Shown: positions 27,462 to 36,905, counted from the stretch's first letter. The stretch: DNA of 64,000 nt from Rhodococcus sp. KRD162 (GCF_017168335.1 NZ_JABFAU010000011.1:233063-297062), one strand, 5' to 3'. The notes: a model not told the origin generated them from the sequence alone. A program made the numbers and translations.

Positions 27462-30400
27462 ATGTTCTCCAAAGTTTTGGTTGCCAACCGCGGTGAGATC
27501 GCTGTCCGCGCCTTCCGCGCCTCCTACGAACTCGGTGCCTCGACCGTGGCGGTGTTCCCGTTCGAAGACCGGAACTCGGTGCACCGGACGAAGGCCGACG
27601 AGGCATATCAGATCGGGGAGAAGGGGCACCCCGTACGCGCGTATCTCTCGGTCGACGAGATTGTCGCCGCAGCCAAGCGCAGCGGTGCCGACGCGGTGTA
27701 CCCCGGCTATGGATTCCTTTCCGAGAACCCGGATCTGGCTGCCGCATGCGCCGAGGCGGGCATCACCTTCGTCGGCCCGTCCGCGGATGTTCTCGAACTG
27801 ACCGGTAACAAGGCCCGGGCGATCGCTGCGGCGAAGGCGGCAGGGCTTCCGGTGCTGGCGTCCTCGGAGCCCTCCTCCGATATCGACGCGCTCGTCGCGG
27901 AATCGGAGTCGATGACCTTCCCGCTGTTCGTCAAGGCGGTGGCTGGCGGCGGTGGTCGCGGTATGCGCCGGGTAGCCGAACCCGAGCAGCTGCGTGAGGC
28001 GATCGAAGCTGCTGCGCGCGAGGCGGAGTCGGCCTTCGGTGATCCGACGGTATTCCTCGAGCAGGCCGTGATCGACCCCCGGCACATCGAGGTTCAGATC
28101 CTCGCCGACGGCGAGGGCAATGTGGTGCACCTGTTCGAGCGAGACTGCAGCGTCCAGCGTCGGCACCAGAAGGTCATCGAATTGGCTCCGGCACCGAATC
28201 TGCCCGCAGAACTACGGGAGAGGATATGCGCGGACGCCGTCGCGTTCGCCAAACAGATCAACTACTCGTGCGCAGGTACCGTCGAGTTCCTTCTCGACAC
28301 CCGCGGCAATCACGTCTTCATCGAGATGAATCCTCGAATTCAGGTGGAGCACACCGTCACCGAAGAGGTCACCGATGTGGACCTGGTGCAGTCCCAGCTG
28401 CGGATCGCCTCGGGGGAGACGCTGTCGGATCTCGGCCTTCGGCAGGAGGACATCGTGCTGCGCGGTGCGGCGTTGCAATGCCGCATCACCACCGAGGATC
28501 CGGCGAACGGATTTCGACCGGACGTCGGACGCATCACTGCATACCGCACCCCGGGTGGTGCGGGGGTGCGCCTGGACGGTGGCACCGCACTCGGCGCGGA
28601 GGTCGGAGCGTACTTCGATTCCATGCTGGTCAAGCTCACGTGCCGTGGTCGTGATTTCGACACAGCAGTGGCGCGCGCCCGACGAGCGGTGGCGGAGTTC
28701 AGAATTCGCGGTGTCGCAACGAACATTCCGTTCCTGCAAGCGGTTCTGGTGGACCCGGACTTCACGGCCGGGCGGGTCACCACCTCGTTCATCGAGGAGC
28801 GTCCGGAACTTCTGACCTCTCGTTCCTCGGGTGACCGGGGTACCAAGATCCTCACCTATCTGGCCGATGTGACGGTCAACAAGCCGCACGGCGAGCGTCC
28901 GTCATCGGTGTACCCGCACGACAAGCTCCCCGAGGTCGATTTCTCGGCACCGATCCCGGACGGTTCGCGTCAGCGACTGCTCGCCCTCGGACCCGAGGGT
29001 TTCGCCCGCGATCTGCGCAATCAGAAGGCGCTCGGCGTCACCGACACCACGTTCCGTGACGCGCACCAGTCGTTGCTCGCGACGCGAGTCCGTACGAGCG
29101 GGCTGCTCGGGGTCGCCCCGTATGTGGCGCGCACGACGCCGCAGTTGCTCTCGATCGAGGCGTGGGGAGGTGCCACCTACGACGTGGCACTGCGATTCCT
29201 GCACGAGGATCCGTGGGAGAGGCTGGCAAGCCTGCGAGAGGCCGTGCCCAACATCGCAATTCAGATGTTGCTGCGCGGCAGGAACACAGTGGGATACACC
29301 CCGTATCCGGAGAAGGTGACCCGCAGTTTCGTCGCCGAGGCCACCGACACCGGCATCGACATCTTCCGGATCTTCGACGCCCTGAACAACGTGGACCAGA
29401 TGCGACCGGCGATCGATGCGGTGCGCGAGACCGGAACCGCACTCGCCGAGGTGGCGCTGAGTTACACCGGCGACCTGTCGAACCCGAACGAGAACCTGTA
29501 CACCCTCGACTACTACCTGAAGTTGGCAGAGCAGATCGTCGATGCAGGCGCACACGTTCTCGCCATCAAGGACATGGCCGGTCTACTGCGCGCTCCCGCG
29601 GCCAAGACCTTGGTGACGGCGCTTCGGTCGAACTTCGATCTACCCGTGCACGTGCACACCCACGACACACCCGGCGGACAGTTGGCCACCTATCTGGCGG
29701 CGTGGGAGGCAGGCGCGGACGCCGTCGACGGCGCCAGTGCGGCGATGGCAGGAACCACCAGTCAGCCTGCGCTGTCGGCGATCGTCGCAGCGGCGGCCCA
29801 CACCGAACGAGATACCGGCCTCGATCTGCGGGCCGTCTGCGATCTCGAGCCGTACTGGGAAGCGGTGCGAAAGGTGTACGCGCCGTTCGAGTCCGGGCTG
29901 CCGGCACCGACGGGCCGCGTCTACACCCATGAAATTCCCGGTGGTCAGCTCTCGAATCTGCGGCAGCAAGCCATTTCGCTCGGACTCGGTGACCGTTTCG
30001 AGACGGTCGAGGCCAATTACGCTGCGGCAGATCGCATGCTCGGTCGCCTGACCAAGGTGACTCCGAGCTCGAAGGTGGTCGGGGATCTGGCCCTGGCCCT
30101 CGTCGGGGCGGGAGCGACCGCGGAGGAGTTCGCCGAGAACCCCGGTCGCTACGACATCCCCGATTCGGTGATCGGATTCCTGCGTGGGGACCTCGGCACG
30201 CCGGCGGCCGGATGGCCGGAACCGTTGCGGACCAAGGCATTGGAGGGTCGCGGCGCGGGCAAGCCGGTCACACCGCTGACCGAGGAGGACGAGAAGTGCC
30301 TCGACGGCACGTCGGCTCAGCGCCGCGAGACCCTCAACCGACTGCTGTTCCCCGGCCCCACAGCCGAACTCGCTGCACACCGCGAGAAGTACGGCGACAC

Positions 30401-30878
30401 GACGCGGCTGTCGGCCAATCAGTTCTTCTACGGCCTGCGTCAAGGCGACGAGCATCGAGTCGCGCTGGAGAAGGGAGTCGAGCTGCTCATCGGTCTCGAA
30501 GCGATCTCCGATCCCGACGAGCGCGGGATGCGTACCGTCATGTGCATCCTCAACGGACAATTGCGGCCGGTGTCGGTGCGTGATCGGTCCATCTCGAGTG
30601 AGGTGCCGACGGTCGAGAAGGCGGATCGGTCGAACTCCGGGCACATCCCGGCTCCGTTCGCTGGCGTGGTCACGCTGTCGGTCGAAGAGGGCCAGAAGAT
30701 CTCGGCCGGTGACACGATCGCGACGATCGAGGCGATGAAGATGGAGGCTGCGATCACGGCTCCGCGTGGAGGCTCGGTGACCCGGCTGGCGATCTCGGGT
30801 GTGCAGCAGGTCGAGGGCGGAGATCTCCTCGTTGTCGTCGGCGGGGGGTCGACGGGCGAAGAGGCCGGGAGCGAATGA
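27462..30878 (+). CDS. pyc: Pyruvate carboxylase
   Basis: Biotin enzyme that carboxylates pyruvate to oxaloacetate. The 1138-residue chain carries, in order, the biotin carboxylase domain (VANRGEIAVRAFRA, then the ATP-grasp glycine loop KAVAGGGGRGMR and EMNPRIQVEHTVTE), the carboxyltransferase barrel starting near GVTDTTFRDAHQSLLATRVR with metal site HVHTHDTPGG, and a C-terminal biotinyl domain with IEAMKMEAA, where K1093 is biotinylated. Full family length. rsmD overlaps its end by four bases, so rsmD and probably coaD are expressed with or after it. Confidence 0.97.
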   Translation: MFSKVLVANRGEIAVRAFRASYELGASTVAVFPFEDRNSVHRTKADEAYQIGEKGHPVRAYLSVDEIVAAAKRSGADAVYPGYGFLSENPDLAAACAEAGITFVGPSADVLELTGNKARAIAAAKAAGLPVLASSEPSSDIDALVAESESMTFPLFVKAVAGGGGRGMRRVAEPEQLREAIEAAAREAESAFGDPTVFLEQAVIDPRHIEVQILADGEGNVVHLFERDCSVQRRHQKVIELAPAPNLPAELRERICADAVAFAKQINYSCAGTVEFLLDTRGNHVFIEMNPRIQVEHTVTEEVTDVDLVQSQLRIASGETLSDLGLRQEDIVLRGAALQCRITTEDPANGFRPDVGRITAYRTPGGAGVRLDGGTALGAEVGAYFDSMLVKLTCRGRDFDTAVARARRAVAEFRIRGVATNIPFLQAVLVDPDFTAGRVTTSFIEERPELLTSRSSGDRGTKILTYLADVTVNKPHGERPSSVYPHDKLPEVDFSAPIPDGSRQRLLALGPEGFARDLRNQKALGVTDTTFRDAHQSLLATRVRTSGLLGVAPYVARTTPQLLSIEAWGGATYDVALRFLHEDPWERLASLREAVPNIAIQMLLRGRNTVGYTPYPEKVTRSFVAEATDTGIDIFRIFDALNNVDQMRPAIDAVRETGTALAEVALSYTGDLSNPNENLYTLDYYLKLAEQIVDAGAHVLAIKDMAGLLRAPAAKTLVTALRSNFDLPVHVHTHDTPGGQLATYLAAWEAGADAVDGASAAMAGTTSQPALSAIVAAAAHTERDTGLDLRAVCDLEPYWEAVRKVYAPFESGLPAPTGRVYTHEIPGGQLSNLRQQAISLGLGDRFETVEANYAAADRMLGRLTKVTPSSKVVGDLALALVGAGATAEEFAENPGRYDIPDSVIGFLRGDLGTPAAGWPEPLRTKALEGRGAGKPVTPLTEEDEKCLDGTSAQRRETLNRLLFPGPTAELAAHREKYGDTTRLSANQFFYGLRQGDEHRVALEKGVELLIGLEAISDPDERGMRTVMCILNGQLRPVSVRDRSISSEVPTVEKADRSNSGHIPAPFAGVVTLSVEEGQKISAGDTIATIEAMKMEAAITAPRGGSVTRLAISGVQQVEGGDLLVVVGGGSTGEEAGSE

Positions 30879-31432
30879 CGCGGATAGTGGCGGGTGTGGG
30901 CGGAGGTCGACGGTTGTCGGTACCCGGCCAGGGCACCCGCCCCACCTCCGAGCGGGTACGGGAGGCGCTGTTCAGTTCGCTCGAGAGTCGGATGGAGCTC
31001 GACGGCGCTGCAGTACTGGACCTGTTCGCAGGATCGGGCGCGTTGGGGCTGGAGGCCCTGTCGCGCGGCGCGTCGTCGGCGGTGTTGGTCGAGTCCGACG
31101 CACGAGCAGCTGCCGTGGTGCGCAGGAACATCGATTCGGTGGGTTTGCCGGGTGCTTCGGTCCGGTGCGCGCCGGTGGCGTCCGTGCTGGCGGGGGCGGC
31201 CGATGCGGCATACGACCTGGTACTGGCCGACCCTCCGTACGCCGTCACCGACACAGCGGTGGCCGGGCTGCTCGACAGGCTCGTCACCGGGGGCTGGCTC
31301 GCATCCGACGCGGTTGTCGTGCTCGAGCGGTCGTCACGTTCGCCGGAGACCGAATGGCCGAGCGGTCTGGTGCCGGAGAAGTCGAAGCGGTACGGGGAGA
31401 GTCGAATCGAGATCGCGGTATGCACGGGTTGA
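30875..31432 (+). CDS. rsmD: 16S rRNA (guanine(966)-N2)-methyltransferase
   Basis: Methylates G966 (E. coli numbering) of 16S rRNA. The 185-residue protein has RPTSERVREALFSSL near 26, the SAM-binding LDLFAGSGALGLEALSRGA near 47-65 and the catalytic ADPPYAV motif near 117. ATGA overlap with pyc shows coupling. coaD follows in the same strand, the usual rsmD-coaD pair of bacteria. Confidence 0.93.
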   Translation: MTRIVAGVGGGRRLSVPGQGTRPTSERVREALFSSLESRMELDGAAVLDLFAGSGALGLEALSRGASSAVLVESDARAAAVVRRNIDSVGLPGASVRCAPVASVLAGAADAAYDLVLADPPYAVTDTAVAGLLDRLVTGGWLASDAVVVLERSSRSPETEWPSGLVPEKSKRYGESRIEIAVCTG

Positions 31433-31478
31433 GCCTGCGGGGCGAGCAGACGGTACGACCTGCCTCTGGGCAGGCTGA

Positions 31479-31484
31479 TAGGTT
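31479..31484 (+). promoter_or_regulatory. Putative -10 element for leaderless coaD mRNA
   Basis: TAGGTT followed by TCGGTC and ATG 31491, the same hexamer and spacing as pyc. No ribosome binding site is visible. Confidence 0.45.
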
Positions 31485-31490
31485 TCGGTC

Positions 31491-31979
31491 ATGACTGGCG
31501 CTCTGTGTCCTGGATCCTTCGACCCGGTGACCATCGGACACCTCGACATCTTCGAGCGCGCCTCTGCCGCATTCGACGAGGTGGTCGTGACGGTGATGGT
31601 GAACAAGAGCAAAAAGGGAATGTTCAGCATCGAGGAGCGGATCGAGATGCTCGAGGCCGCAACGGAGCATCTGCCCAATGTCAGGGTCGGCTCGTGGTAC
31701 GGACTGCTCGTCGATTACGCGCGGCAAGAAGGCTTTTCGGCGATCGTCAAGGGGTTGCGCAGCGCCAACGATTTCGACTACGAGCTGCAGATGGCGCAGA
31801 TGAACCGCACGTTGACCGGTGTGGACACACTGTTCCTGCCTGCCAATCCTGCCCACAGCTTCCTGTCGAGTTCGTTGGTCAAGGAGGTCGCGACGTTCGG
31901 GGGAGACGTGACCGGAATGCTCCCGCCTTTCGTTCAGGATCGATTGGTCGCTCGCATCGCCGAGCGGGCAGCAGAGTAG
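31491..31979 (+). CDS. coaD: Phosphopantetheine adenylyltransferase
   Basis: Penultimate step of coenzyme A synthesis. Its 162 residues show the nucleotidyltransferase motif [14 protein letters not shown] with TxGH at 14-17, [21 protein letters not shown] with the substrate-binding lysine and arginine near 87-91, and [14 protein letters not shown] near the end. Length is standard. In M. tuberculosis the next genes are the phthiocerol dimycocerosate region; here sepIVA follows after 135 bp. Confidence 0.96.
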   Translation: MTGALCPGSFDPVTIGHLDIFERASAAFDEVVVTVMVNKSKKGMFSIEERIEMLEAATEHLPNVRVGSWYGLLVDYARQEGFSAIVKGLRSANDFDYELQMAQMNRTLTGVDTLFLPANPAHSFLSSSLVKEVATFGGDVTGMLPPFVQDRLVARIAERAAE

Positions 31980-32114
31980 TTCGGCGGGCGACACACCGGG
32001 CCGGTATAGCGAAGACACGCGCCTGGGCAGGCAGACTGATCAGCGCAGCACTGTGTGTCTCGGCCGCTCCGTGGTCGATCCGCGCAGTGGCAGATTCGAC
32101 GATTGGGGTAACCG

Positions 32115-32903
32115 GTGTACCGCGTATTCGAGGCGCTCGACGAACTCGTCGCCATTGTCGAGGAGGCGCGCGGCGTTCCGATGACGGCCGGGTGTGTCGT
32201 CCCTCGTGGCGACGTTCTGGAACTGCTCGACGATGTTCGTGACGCCATCCCCGGAGAGCTCGACGATGCTCAGGACGTGCTCGATCATCGAGACAAGCTG
32301 GTGGGCGATGCCAGGGCGACGGCGGAGAAGACGGTCGGTACCGCGAACGCCGAAGCGCAGGACACCGTCGAGAACGCTCGTGACTCTGCCGATCGAATTC
32401 TCGCCGACGCCAAAGCGCAGGCAGATCGCATGGTCTCCGAGGCATCGGCCCACGCCGAGCAACTCGTATCCGACGCCGAGGCGGAAGCCGAGCGCACGGT
32501 GCTCGAAGGCCAGCGCGAGTACGAGGCGCTGACGGTTCGGGCTCGCACCGAGGCCGACCGCATGATCGAGTCGGGTGAGGCGTCGTACGAGAGGTCGGTC
32601 GCCGACGGCACCGCCGAACAGAACCGATTGGTATCGCAGACCGAGGTGGTGCAGTCCGCGCACGCCGAGTCGGCTCGCGTGATCGACGCCGCCCACGCCG
32701 AATCCGATCGAATGCGCAGTGAGTGCGATGTGTACGTGGACACCAAACTCGCGGAGTTCGAGGAGTTCCTCAGCGGCACGATTCGTTCGGTCGGACGTGG
32801 CCGCCAGCAACTGCGCACCGGCTCCGGGGTTCCGGAATACGGCAGCGAACCGTACGGCGAAGCCGCATACGGCGGCCAGGACGGTCGTCGCAGCCGACAC
32901 TGA
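32115..32903 (+). CDS. sepIVA: DivIVA-like coiled-coil septation protein (SepIVA type)
   Basis: A 262-residue protein that starts VYRVFEALDELVAIVEEARGVPMTAGCVVPRGDVLELLDDVRDAIP, the conserved N-terminal signature of the M. tuberculosis Rv2927c/SepIVA group. Residues 75-225 form a long Ala/Glu-rich helical coiled coil with repeated HAE and DAE steps; the C-terminus is Gly/Tyr-rich. SepIVA is essential for septation and polar growth in mycobacteria. The GTG start is inferred from the conserved first residues. DUF177 follows after 91 bases. Confidence 0.85.
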   Translation: MYRVFEALDELVAIVEEARGVPMTAGCVVPRGDVLELLDDVRDAIPGELDDAQDVLDHRDKLVGDARATAEKTVGTANAEAQDTVENARDSADRILADAKAQADRMVSEASAHAEQLVSDAEAEAERTVLEGQREYEALTVRARTEADRMIESGEASYERSVADGTAEQNRLVSQTEVVQSAHAESARVIDAAHAESDRMRSECDVYVDTKLAEFEEFLSGTIRSVGRGRQQLRTGSGVPEYGSEPYGEAAYGGQDGRRSRH

Positions 32904-32994
32904 GTGGTAGTGATTTGCCCTCGTATGCACGCATGCATATCGTTGTGGGGTTGCTTACCGACAGTAGGTACATCGACAGTGAGGAAGAACAGCC

Positions 32995-33603
32995 GTGCCC
33001 CCGCCCCAGAGAACGACCCGTCCTGAATTGGACGATGGATTCGTTCTGGACATTCTCAACCTCGGTCGTCGCCCCGGGTCGACGAAGACGGTCGAGCGGA
33101 CGGTGTCGGCTCCTTCCCGAATCGGCCTCGATGCGATCGCGATCGAAGCCGGTGTGCCGGTGTCGCTCGACCTGCAATTGCAGGCGGTGTCCGAGGGCGT
33201 TCTCGTCACCGGTCCCGTACGAGCTGCCACGGCCGGCGAGTGCACACGGTGCCTCGATCCGGTCAGCGGCACCGTCGAGGTCTACCTCACCGAGCTGTTC
33301 GCTTACCCGAACAGCATCACCGAGGAGACCACCGATGCGGACGAGATTCACCGCATCGCCGACGACCTGATAGATCTCGAACCCGTCATTGTCGACGCGG
33401 TCGGTCTGGAGCTTCCACTCCACCCCGTCTGCAGCGACGAGTGCGAGGGATTGTGCCCAGAATGCGGCGTTCGCCTGGCGATTGCTGAATCCGGCCACAG
33501 TCACGATACAATTGATCCTCGCTGGGCTGGTCTTGCAGCCAAATTTGGCGTGGATTCAGAACCGAGCACAGAACTTGTGAACAACGAAGCCGAGGAGAAG
33601 TAA
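32995..33603 (+). CDS. DUF177 (YceD-like) protein
   Basis: A 202-residue protein of the YceD/DUF177 family, which is almost always encoded just before rpmF and is linked to 23S rRNA accumulation and ribosome assembly. It shows paired cysteines in GECTRCLDP and in CSDECEGLCPECG, suggesting metal binding. GTG 32995 has GAGGAAG nine bases upstream. rpmF begins on the base after the stop codon, so expression is coupled. Confidence 0.88.
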   Translation: MPPPQRTTRPELDDGFVLDILNLGRRPGSTKTVERTVSAPSRIGLDAIAIEAGVPVSLDLQLQAVSEGVLVTGPVRAATAGECTRCLDPVSGTVEVYLTELFAYPNSITEETTDADEIHRIADDLIDLEPVIVDAVGLELPLHPVCSDECEGLCPECGVRLAIAESGHSHDTIDPRWAGLAAKFGVDSEPSTELVNNEAEEK

Positions 33604-33786
33604 GTGGCTGTCCCGAAGCGCAAAATGTCGCGTTCCAACACGAGGTCGCGTCGTGCACAGTGGAAAACCACTGCGCCGACCCTCGTGACGTGCCCCAACC
33701 GTGGTTGCGGTGAGAAGACCTTGCCCCACATCGCGTGCCCCTCGTGCGGCACCTACAAGGGCCGCCAGGTCGTCGCAGCGGTCTGA
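33604..33786 (+). CDS. rpmF: Ribosomal protein bL32, zinc-binding form
   Basis: A 60-residue protein, [20 protein letters not shown], with a four-cysteine zinc ribbon at C30, C35, C45 and C48. It starts GTG immediately after the TAA of DUF177 and precedes rnc by 11 bases. DUF177-rpmF-rnc-mutM-smc-ftsY is a conserved actinobacterial order. Confidence 0.96.
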   Translation: MAVPKRKMSRSNTRSRRAQWKTTAPTLVTCPNRGCGEKTLPHIACPSCGTYKGRQVVAAV

Positions 33787-33797
33787 CTTCCGCTTTC

Positions 33798-34595
33798 GTG
33801 ACCAACGAGGTAGTGGATCAGCACAACAGCGGTTCACAGACGAATAGTTCTACTGCCGACGGCGGCGGGGACGACCGAGAGTCGCTCCTCGCCGCCATCG
33901 GTGTTTCCCTGTCGGAGCCGCTGTTGACTCTGGCTCTGACCCATCGGTCGTTCGCATACGAGCACGGGGGCCTTCCGACCAACGAGCGACTCGAGTTCCT
34001 CGGCGATTCGGTCCTCGGCCTCGCGGTCACCGAACATCTGTATGCGGTTCACCCCACCAAGTCCGAGGGTCAGCTGGCGAAGATTCGGGCGAGCGTGGTC
34101 AACATGCATGCCCTCGCCGAGGTCGCCCGCGGTCTCGGCGACGGCGGACTGGGCCGCCACTTGCTGCTGGGCAAAGGGGAGGAACAGACCGGCGGACGCG
34201 ACAAGCCGAGCATCCTCGCCGACGGCATGGAATCGTTGCTCGGTGCAGTTCATCTGCAACACGGCATCGACGTGGCACGGACCGTCGTCCTCTCGCTCTT
34301 CGCTGGACTGCTCGATCGCGCCCCGAAGCTCGGGGCAGGTCTGGATTGGAAGACGAGCCTGCAGGAGTTGACTGCAGAGCGCGGACTCGGCGTCCCCTCG
34401 TATGCAATCGAATCGACCGGGCCGGATCACGACAAGGAATTCACGGCCACCGTGTTGGTCGGCGAATCCCCCCTGGGCGTCGGCATCGGTCGGTCGAAGA
34501 AAGAAGCCGAGCAGAAGGCTGCCAGCTTGGCGTGGAATGCGCTGTCGAACAACGACACCGACGTTTCGACCGAATCCGCCACCGAACCTTCCTGA
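33798..34595 (+). CDS. rnc: Ribonuclease III
   Basis: Double-strand-specific endoribonuclease for rRNA and mRNA processing. From GTG 33798 it has 265 residues, with the signature [21 protein letters not shown] near 62-82 providing catalytic Glu/Asp residues, [15 protein letters not shown] near 140, and a C-terminal double-stranded RNA-binding domain ([20 protein letters not shown]...[16 protein letters not shown]). The frame stays open upstream inside rpmF; GTG is chosen by spacing. Its stop overlaps the mutM ATG by one base. Confidence 0.94.
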   Translation: MTNEVVDQHNSGSQTNSSTADGGGDDRESLLAAIGVSLSEPLLTLALTHRSFAYEHGGLPTNERLEFLGDSVLGLAVTEHLYAVHPTKSEGQLAKIRASVVNMHALAEVARGLGDGGLGRHLLLGKGEEQTGGRDKPSILADGMESLLGAVHLQHGIDVARTVVLSLFAGLLDRAPKLGAGLDWKTSLQELTAERGLGVPSYAIESTGPDHDKEFTATVLVGESPLGVGIGRSKKEAEQKAASLAWNALSNNDTDVSTESATEPS

Positions 34596-35461
34596 TGCCC
34601 GAACTGCCCGAAGTCGAGGTCGTTCGGCTCGGCTTGGAATCGCACGTCGTGGGTAGGACCATGCGCACTGTCGACGTGCTGCACCCACGCGCCGTGCGGC
34701 GACACGACCTCGGCGGCCAAGACCTGATCGGTCAACTCCGAGGGCAACGCATCTCGTCCGCGCAGCGACGGGGGAAGTACCTGTGGCTGGTGATGGAACC
34801 CGGTGACTTCGCGACCGTCGTGCATCTCGGCATGAGCGGACAGATGCTGGTGCAGCCGCCGACCGCGCCGGACGAGAAACACTTGCGGATTCGTGCGCGG
34901 CTCGACGACGGCAACGATCTACGCTTCGTGGACCAGCGAACCTTCGGCGGGTGGGCACTCGCCCCGATCGTGACGGTGGACGGCACACCGGTACCGGAAC
35001 CGGTGGCGCACATCGCGCGCGACCCGATCGATCCGCTGTTCGACGCCGAAGCCGTGGTGACCGTGTTGCGCGGCAAGCACACCGAGATCAAGCGGGCACT
35101 GCTCGATCAGACTGTGCTCTCCGGGGTGGGCAACATCTACGCCGACGAGGCGCTGTGGCGGGCGAAGATTCACGGCAATCGCATCGCAGAGACGCTGACC
35201 CGGCCGGCTCTTCGTCGACTGCTCACCGCCGTCCACGCGGTGATGGGCGAGGCGCTGGCACAGGGCGGAACGTCGTTCGACGCGCTGTACGTCAACGTCA
35301 ACGGACAATCCGGCTACTTCGATCGTTCCCTCGACGCCTACGGTCAGGAGGGCCTGCCCTGTTCTCGGTGTGGCGCTCCGATCAGACGCGAGAAGTTCAT
35401 GAATCGCTCGTCGTTCAGCTGTCCCAGGTGCCAGCCGCGACCCCGACACCTTCGGACATGA
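34595..35461 (+). CDS. mutM: Formamidopyrimidine-DNA glycosylase
   Basis: Excises 8-oxoguanine and formamidopyrimidines. The 288-residue protein starts [10 protein letters not shown], with P2 as nucleophile after Met removal and E3 catalytic. It has the H2TH region ([25 protein letters not shown]) and a C-terminal zinc finger [13 protein letters not shown]...CPRCQ with four cysteines. The ATG overlaps the rnc TGA (TGATG). A direct repeat starts 11 bases after its stop. Confidence 0.96.
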   Translation: MPELPEVEVVRLGLESHVVGRTMRTVDVLHPRAVRRHDLGGQDLIGQLRGQRISSAQRRGKYLWLVMEPGDFATVVHLGMSGQMLVQPPTAPDEKHLRIRARLDDGNDLRFVDQRTFGGWALAPIVTVDGTPVPEPVAHIARDPIDPLFDAEAVVTVLRGKHTEIKRALLDQTVLSGVGNIYADEALWRAKIHGNRIAETLTRPALRRLLTAVHAVMGEALAQGGTSFDALYVNVNGQSGYFDRSLDAYGQEGLPCSRCGAPIRREKFMNRSSFSCPRCQPRPRHLRT

Positions 35462-35471
35462 CAGTCAGCAC

Positions 35472-35545
35472 GTCGTTCCGCAGGCTCCACTCCTGACCGC
35501 AATGGTCGTTCCGCAGGCTCCACTCCTGACCGCAATGGTCGTTCC
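35472..35545. repeat. 33-bp direct repeat between mutM and osmC
   Basis: Two identical 33-base units (35472-35504 and 35505-35537) are followed by eight bases of a third. The unit begins GTCGTTCCGCAGGCTCCACT and ends with ACCGCAATG. The last copy supplies the CTGACC that may act as -35 for osmC. Confidence 0.92.
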
Positions 35546-35549
35546 CGCC

Positions 35550-35555
35550 TAGTAT
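35550..35555 (+). promoter_or_regulatory. Putative -10 element for leaderless osmC mRNA
   Basis: TAGTAT lies seven bases before the osmC ATG. CTGACC at 35526-35531, 18 bases upstream and inside the repeat, is a fair -35. No Shine-Dalgarno is present. Confidence 0.5.
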
Positions 35556-35562
35556 TTCGGTC

Positions 35563-35991
35563 ATGGCAGAACAGAGCACGCCGACCACTCTCTGGGTCGA
35601 GCGCACAGGTACCCGTCGCTACACCGGCCGCAGTTCGCGAGGAGCCGAAGTGCTCATCGGGTCCGAGTCGGTCGAGGGCGTCTTCACACCCGGTGAGTTG
35701 CTCAAGATCGCGCTCGCCGCATGCACCGGAATGAGTTCCGACGTCCCTCTCTCGCGTCGACTGGGAGACGACTACACCGCCACCGTCGAGGTCTCCGGTG
35801 CCGCCGATCGCGAGAACGAGCTGTATCCGGAACTGAACGAAATTCTCCGAGTCGACCTCAGCGAGATGGACCCCGAGGCCCAGCAGCGACTGCTCACAGT
35901 CGTCGAGCGCGCCATCGACCGCGTGTGCACGGTCGGCCGGACACTGAAGGCCGGGACGACGGTCACCTTGGACATCGACGTGGACGCCTGA
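35563..35991 (+). CDS. OsmC/Ohr family peroxide-reducing protein
   Basis: A 142-residue OsmC-fold protein with the two redox cysteines C54 (in LAACTGMSSD) and C122 (in VCTVGRTL), as needed for thiol-dependent reduction of organic or hydrogen peroxide. It corresponds to Rv2923c by position. The stop overlaps the start of the beta-propeller gene by one base, so the secreted protein is translated in the same transcript. Confidence 0.88.
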   Translation: MAEQSTPTTLWVERTGTRRYTGRSSRGAEVLIGSESVEGVFTPGELLKIALAACTGMSSDVPLSRRLGDDYTATVEVSGAADRENELYPELNEILRVDLSEMDPEAQQRLLTVVERAIDRVCTVGRTLKAGTTVTLDIDVDA

Positions 35992-36905
35992 TGAAAGCGG
36001 GGGCAGCCGCCGTCGCGGCGGGCCTGGTTCTCGGTGCCTCGGTCGCCCTGTCTCCCACTGCGGAGGCGTCGAGCACCTGCGCTCCATGGTCGGTGAGCAC
36101 CGTGGCGTCGGGATTCGGGATGCTGGAGAATCTGGAATTCGACGGCAGAGGCTCGATGATCGTGTCCGAGACCTCCCCGATCGGGCCTGGGGCACTGCGT
36201 ACCGTGGCTCCGAACGGAGAACGGGGCACTCTCGTCTCCGGTGTCGAGTCGCCCGGCGGACTGGTACGTGACGGAGACACGTTGTTCTTCGCCACCGGAA
36301 ACAGCACTGCCGCAGGCCTTCTCGACCTGCGGAACGGAACGATCGAGACGATCGATCTCGACTCCGGTGCCAGGTCGACGTATGCGTCCGGCCTCACCAT
36401 GCCCAACGGGCTGGCCCGATCCACCACGGGCGATCTGTTCACCACCCGCAACCTCGGCGGCGGGTCCGGACTCACTCGCATCACCACCGACGGCGCGGGG
36501 TCGGTCGGCTCGGTGTCGACGGTGCGTACCGATCTGGGTTCGGCCAACGGTATCGACATCAGCGGCGGAAAAATCTACGTGGCCAACACCTTCGATCCGG
36601 AAACGACTGTGACCGTGCTCGACGAGAAGGACCCGGCCGGGCCGTCCTCGCGCATTCGCGTCGACGGCATCGGACCGCTCACGATGTCGGACGATCTGAC
36701 CGTGGCCGATGACGGAACGGTCTATCTCGCACAGAATCTCGCGGGCAGGGTGCTCCGTATCGACCCCGAGACCGGATCGTCCTGCGTGATAGCCACCGGG
36801 GTTCCGCTGACCTCGTCGGTTGCTTTCGGCGGGGTCGGATTCGACGAGAAAGCTTTGTACGCCATCAGTTTCGACGGAACCGTCCGGAAGATGAGTCCAT
36901 CATGA
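35991..36905 (+). CDS. Secreted beta-propeller protein (ScyD/SMP-30-like)
   Basis: A 304-residue protein with a Sec signal peptide (hydrophobic residues 3-22, AEA cleavage near 26) and a repeated beta-sheet pattern of a six-bladed propeller: GRGSMIVSE, GLVRDGDTLFFATG, GLARSTTGDLFTTRN, GIDISGGKIYVANT, DDLTVADDGTVYLAQN and GFDEKALYAISF. Such folds occur in the ScyD/ScyE and gluconolactonase-like families; no catalytic site can be assigned. It overlaps osmC by one base and acyP by four. The M. tuberculosis osmC-acyP interval does not, as I recall, contain this gene. Confidence 0.75.
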   Translation: MKAGAAAVAAGLVLGASVALSPTAEASSTCAPWSVSTVASGFGMLENLEFDGRGSMIVSETSPIGPGALRTVAPNGERGTLVSGVESPGGLVRDGDTLFFATGNSTAAGLLDLRNGTIETIDLDSGARSTYASGLTMPNGLARSTTGDLFTTRNLGGGSGLTRITTDGAGSVGSVSTVRTDLGSANGIDISGGKIYVANTFDPETTVTVLDEKDPAGPSSRIRVDGIGPLTMSDDLTVADDGTVYLAQNLAGRVLRIDPETGSSCVIATGVPLTSSVAFGGVGFDEKALYAISFDGTVRKMSPS

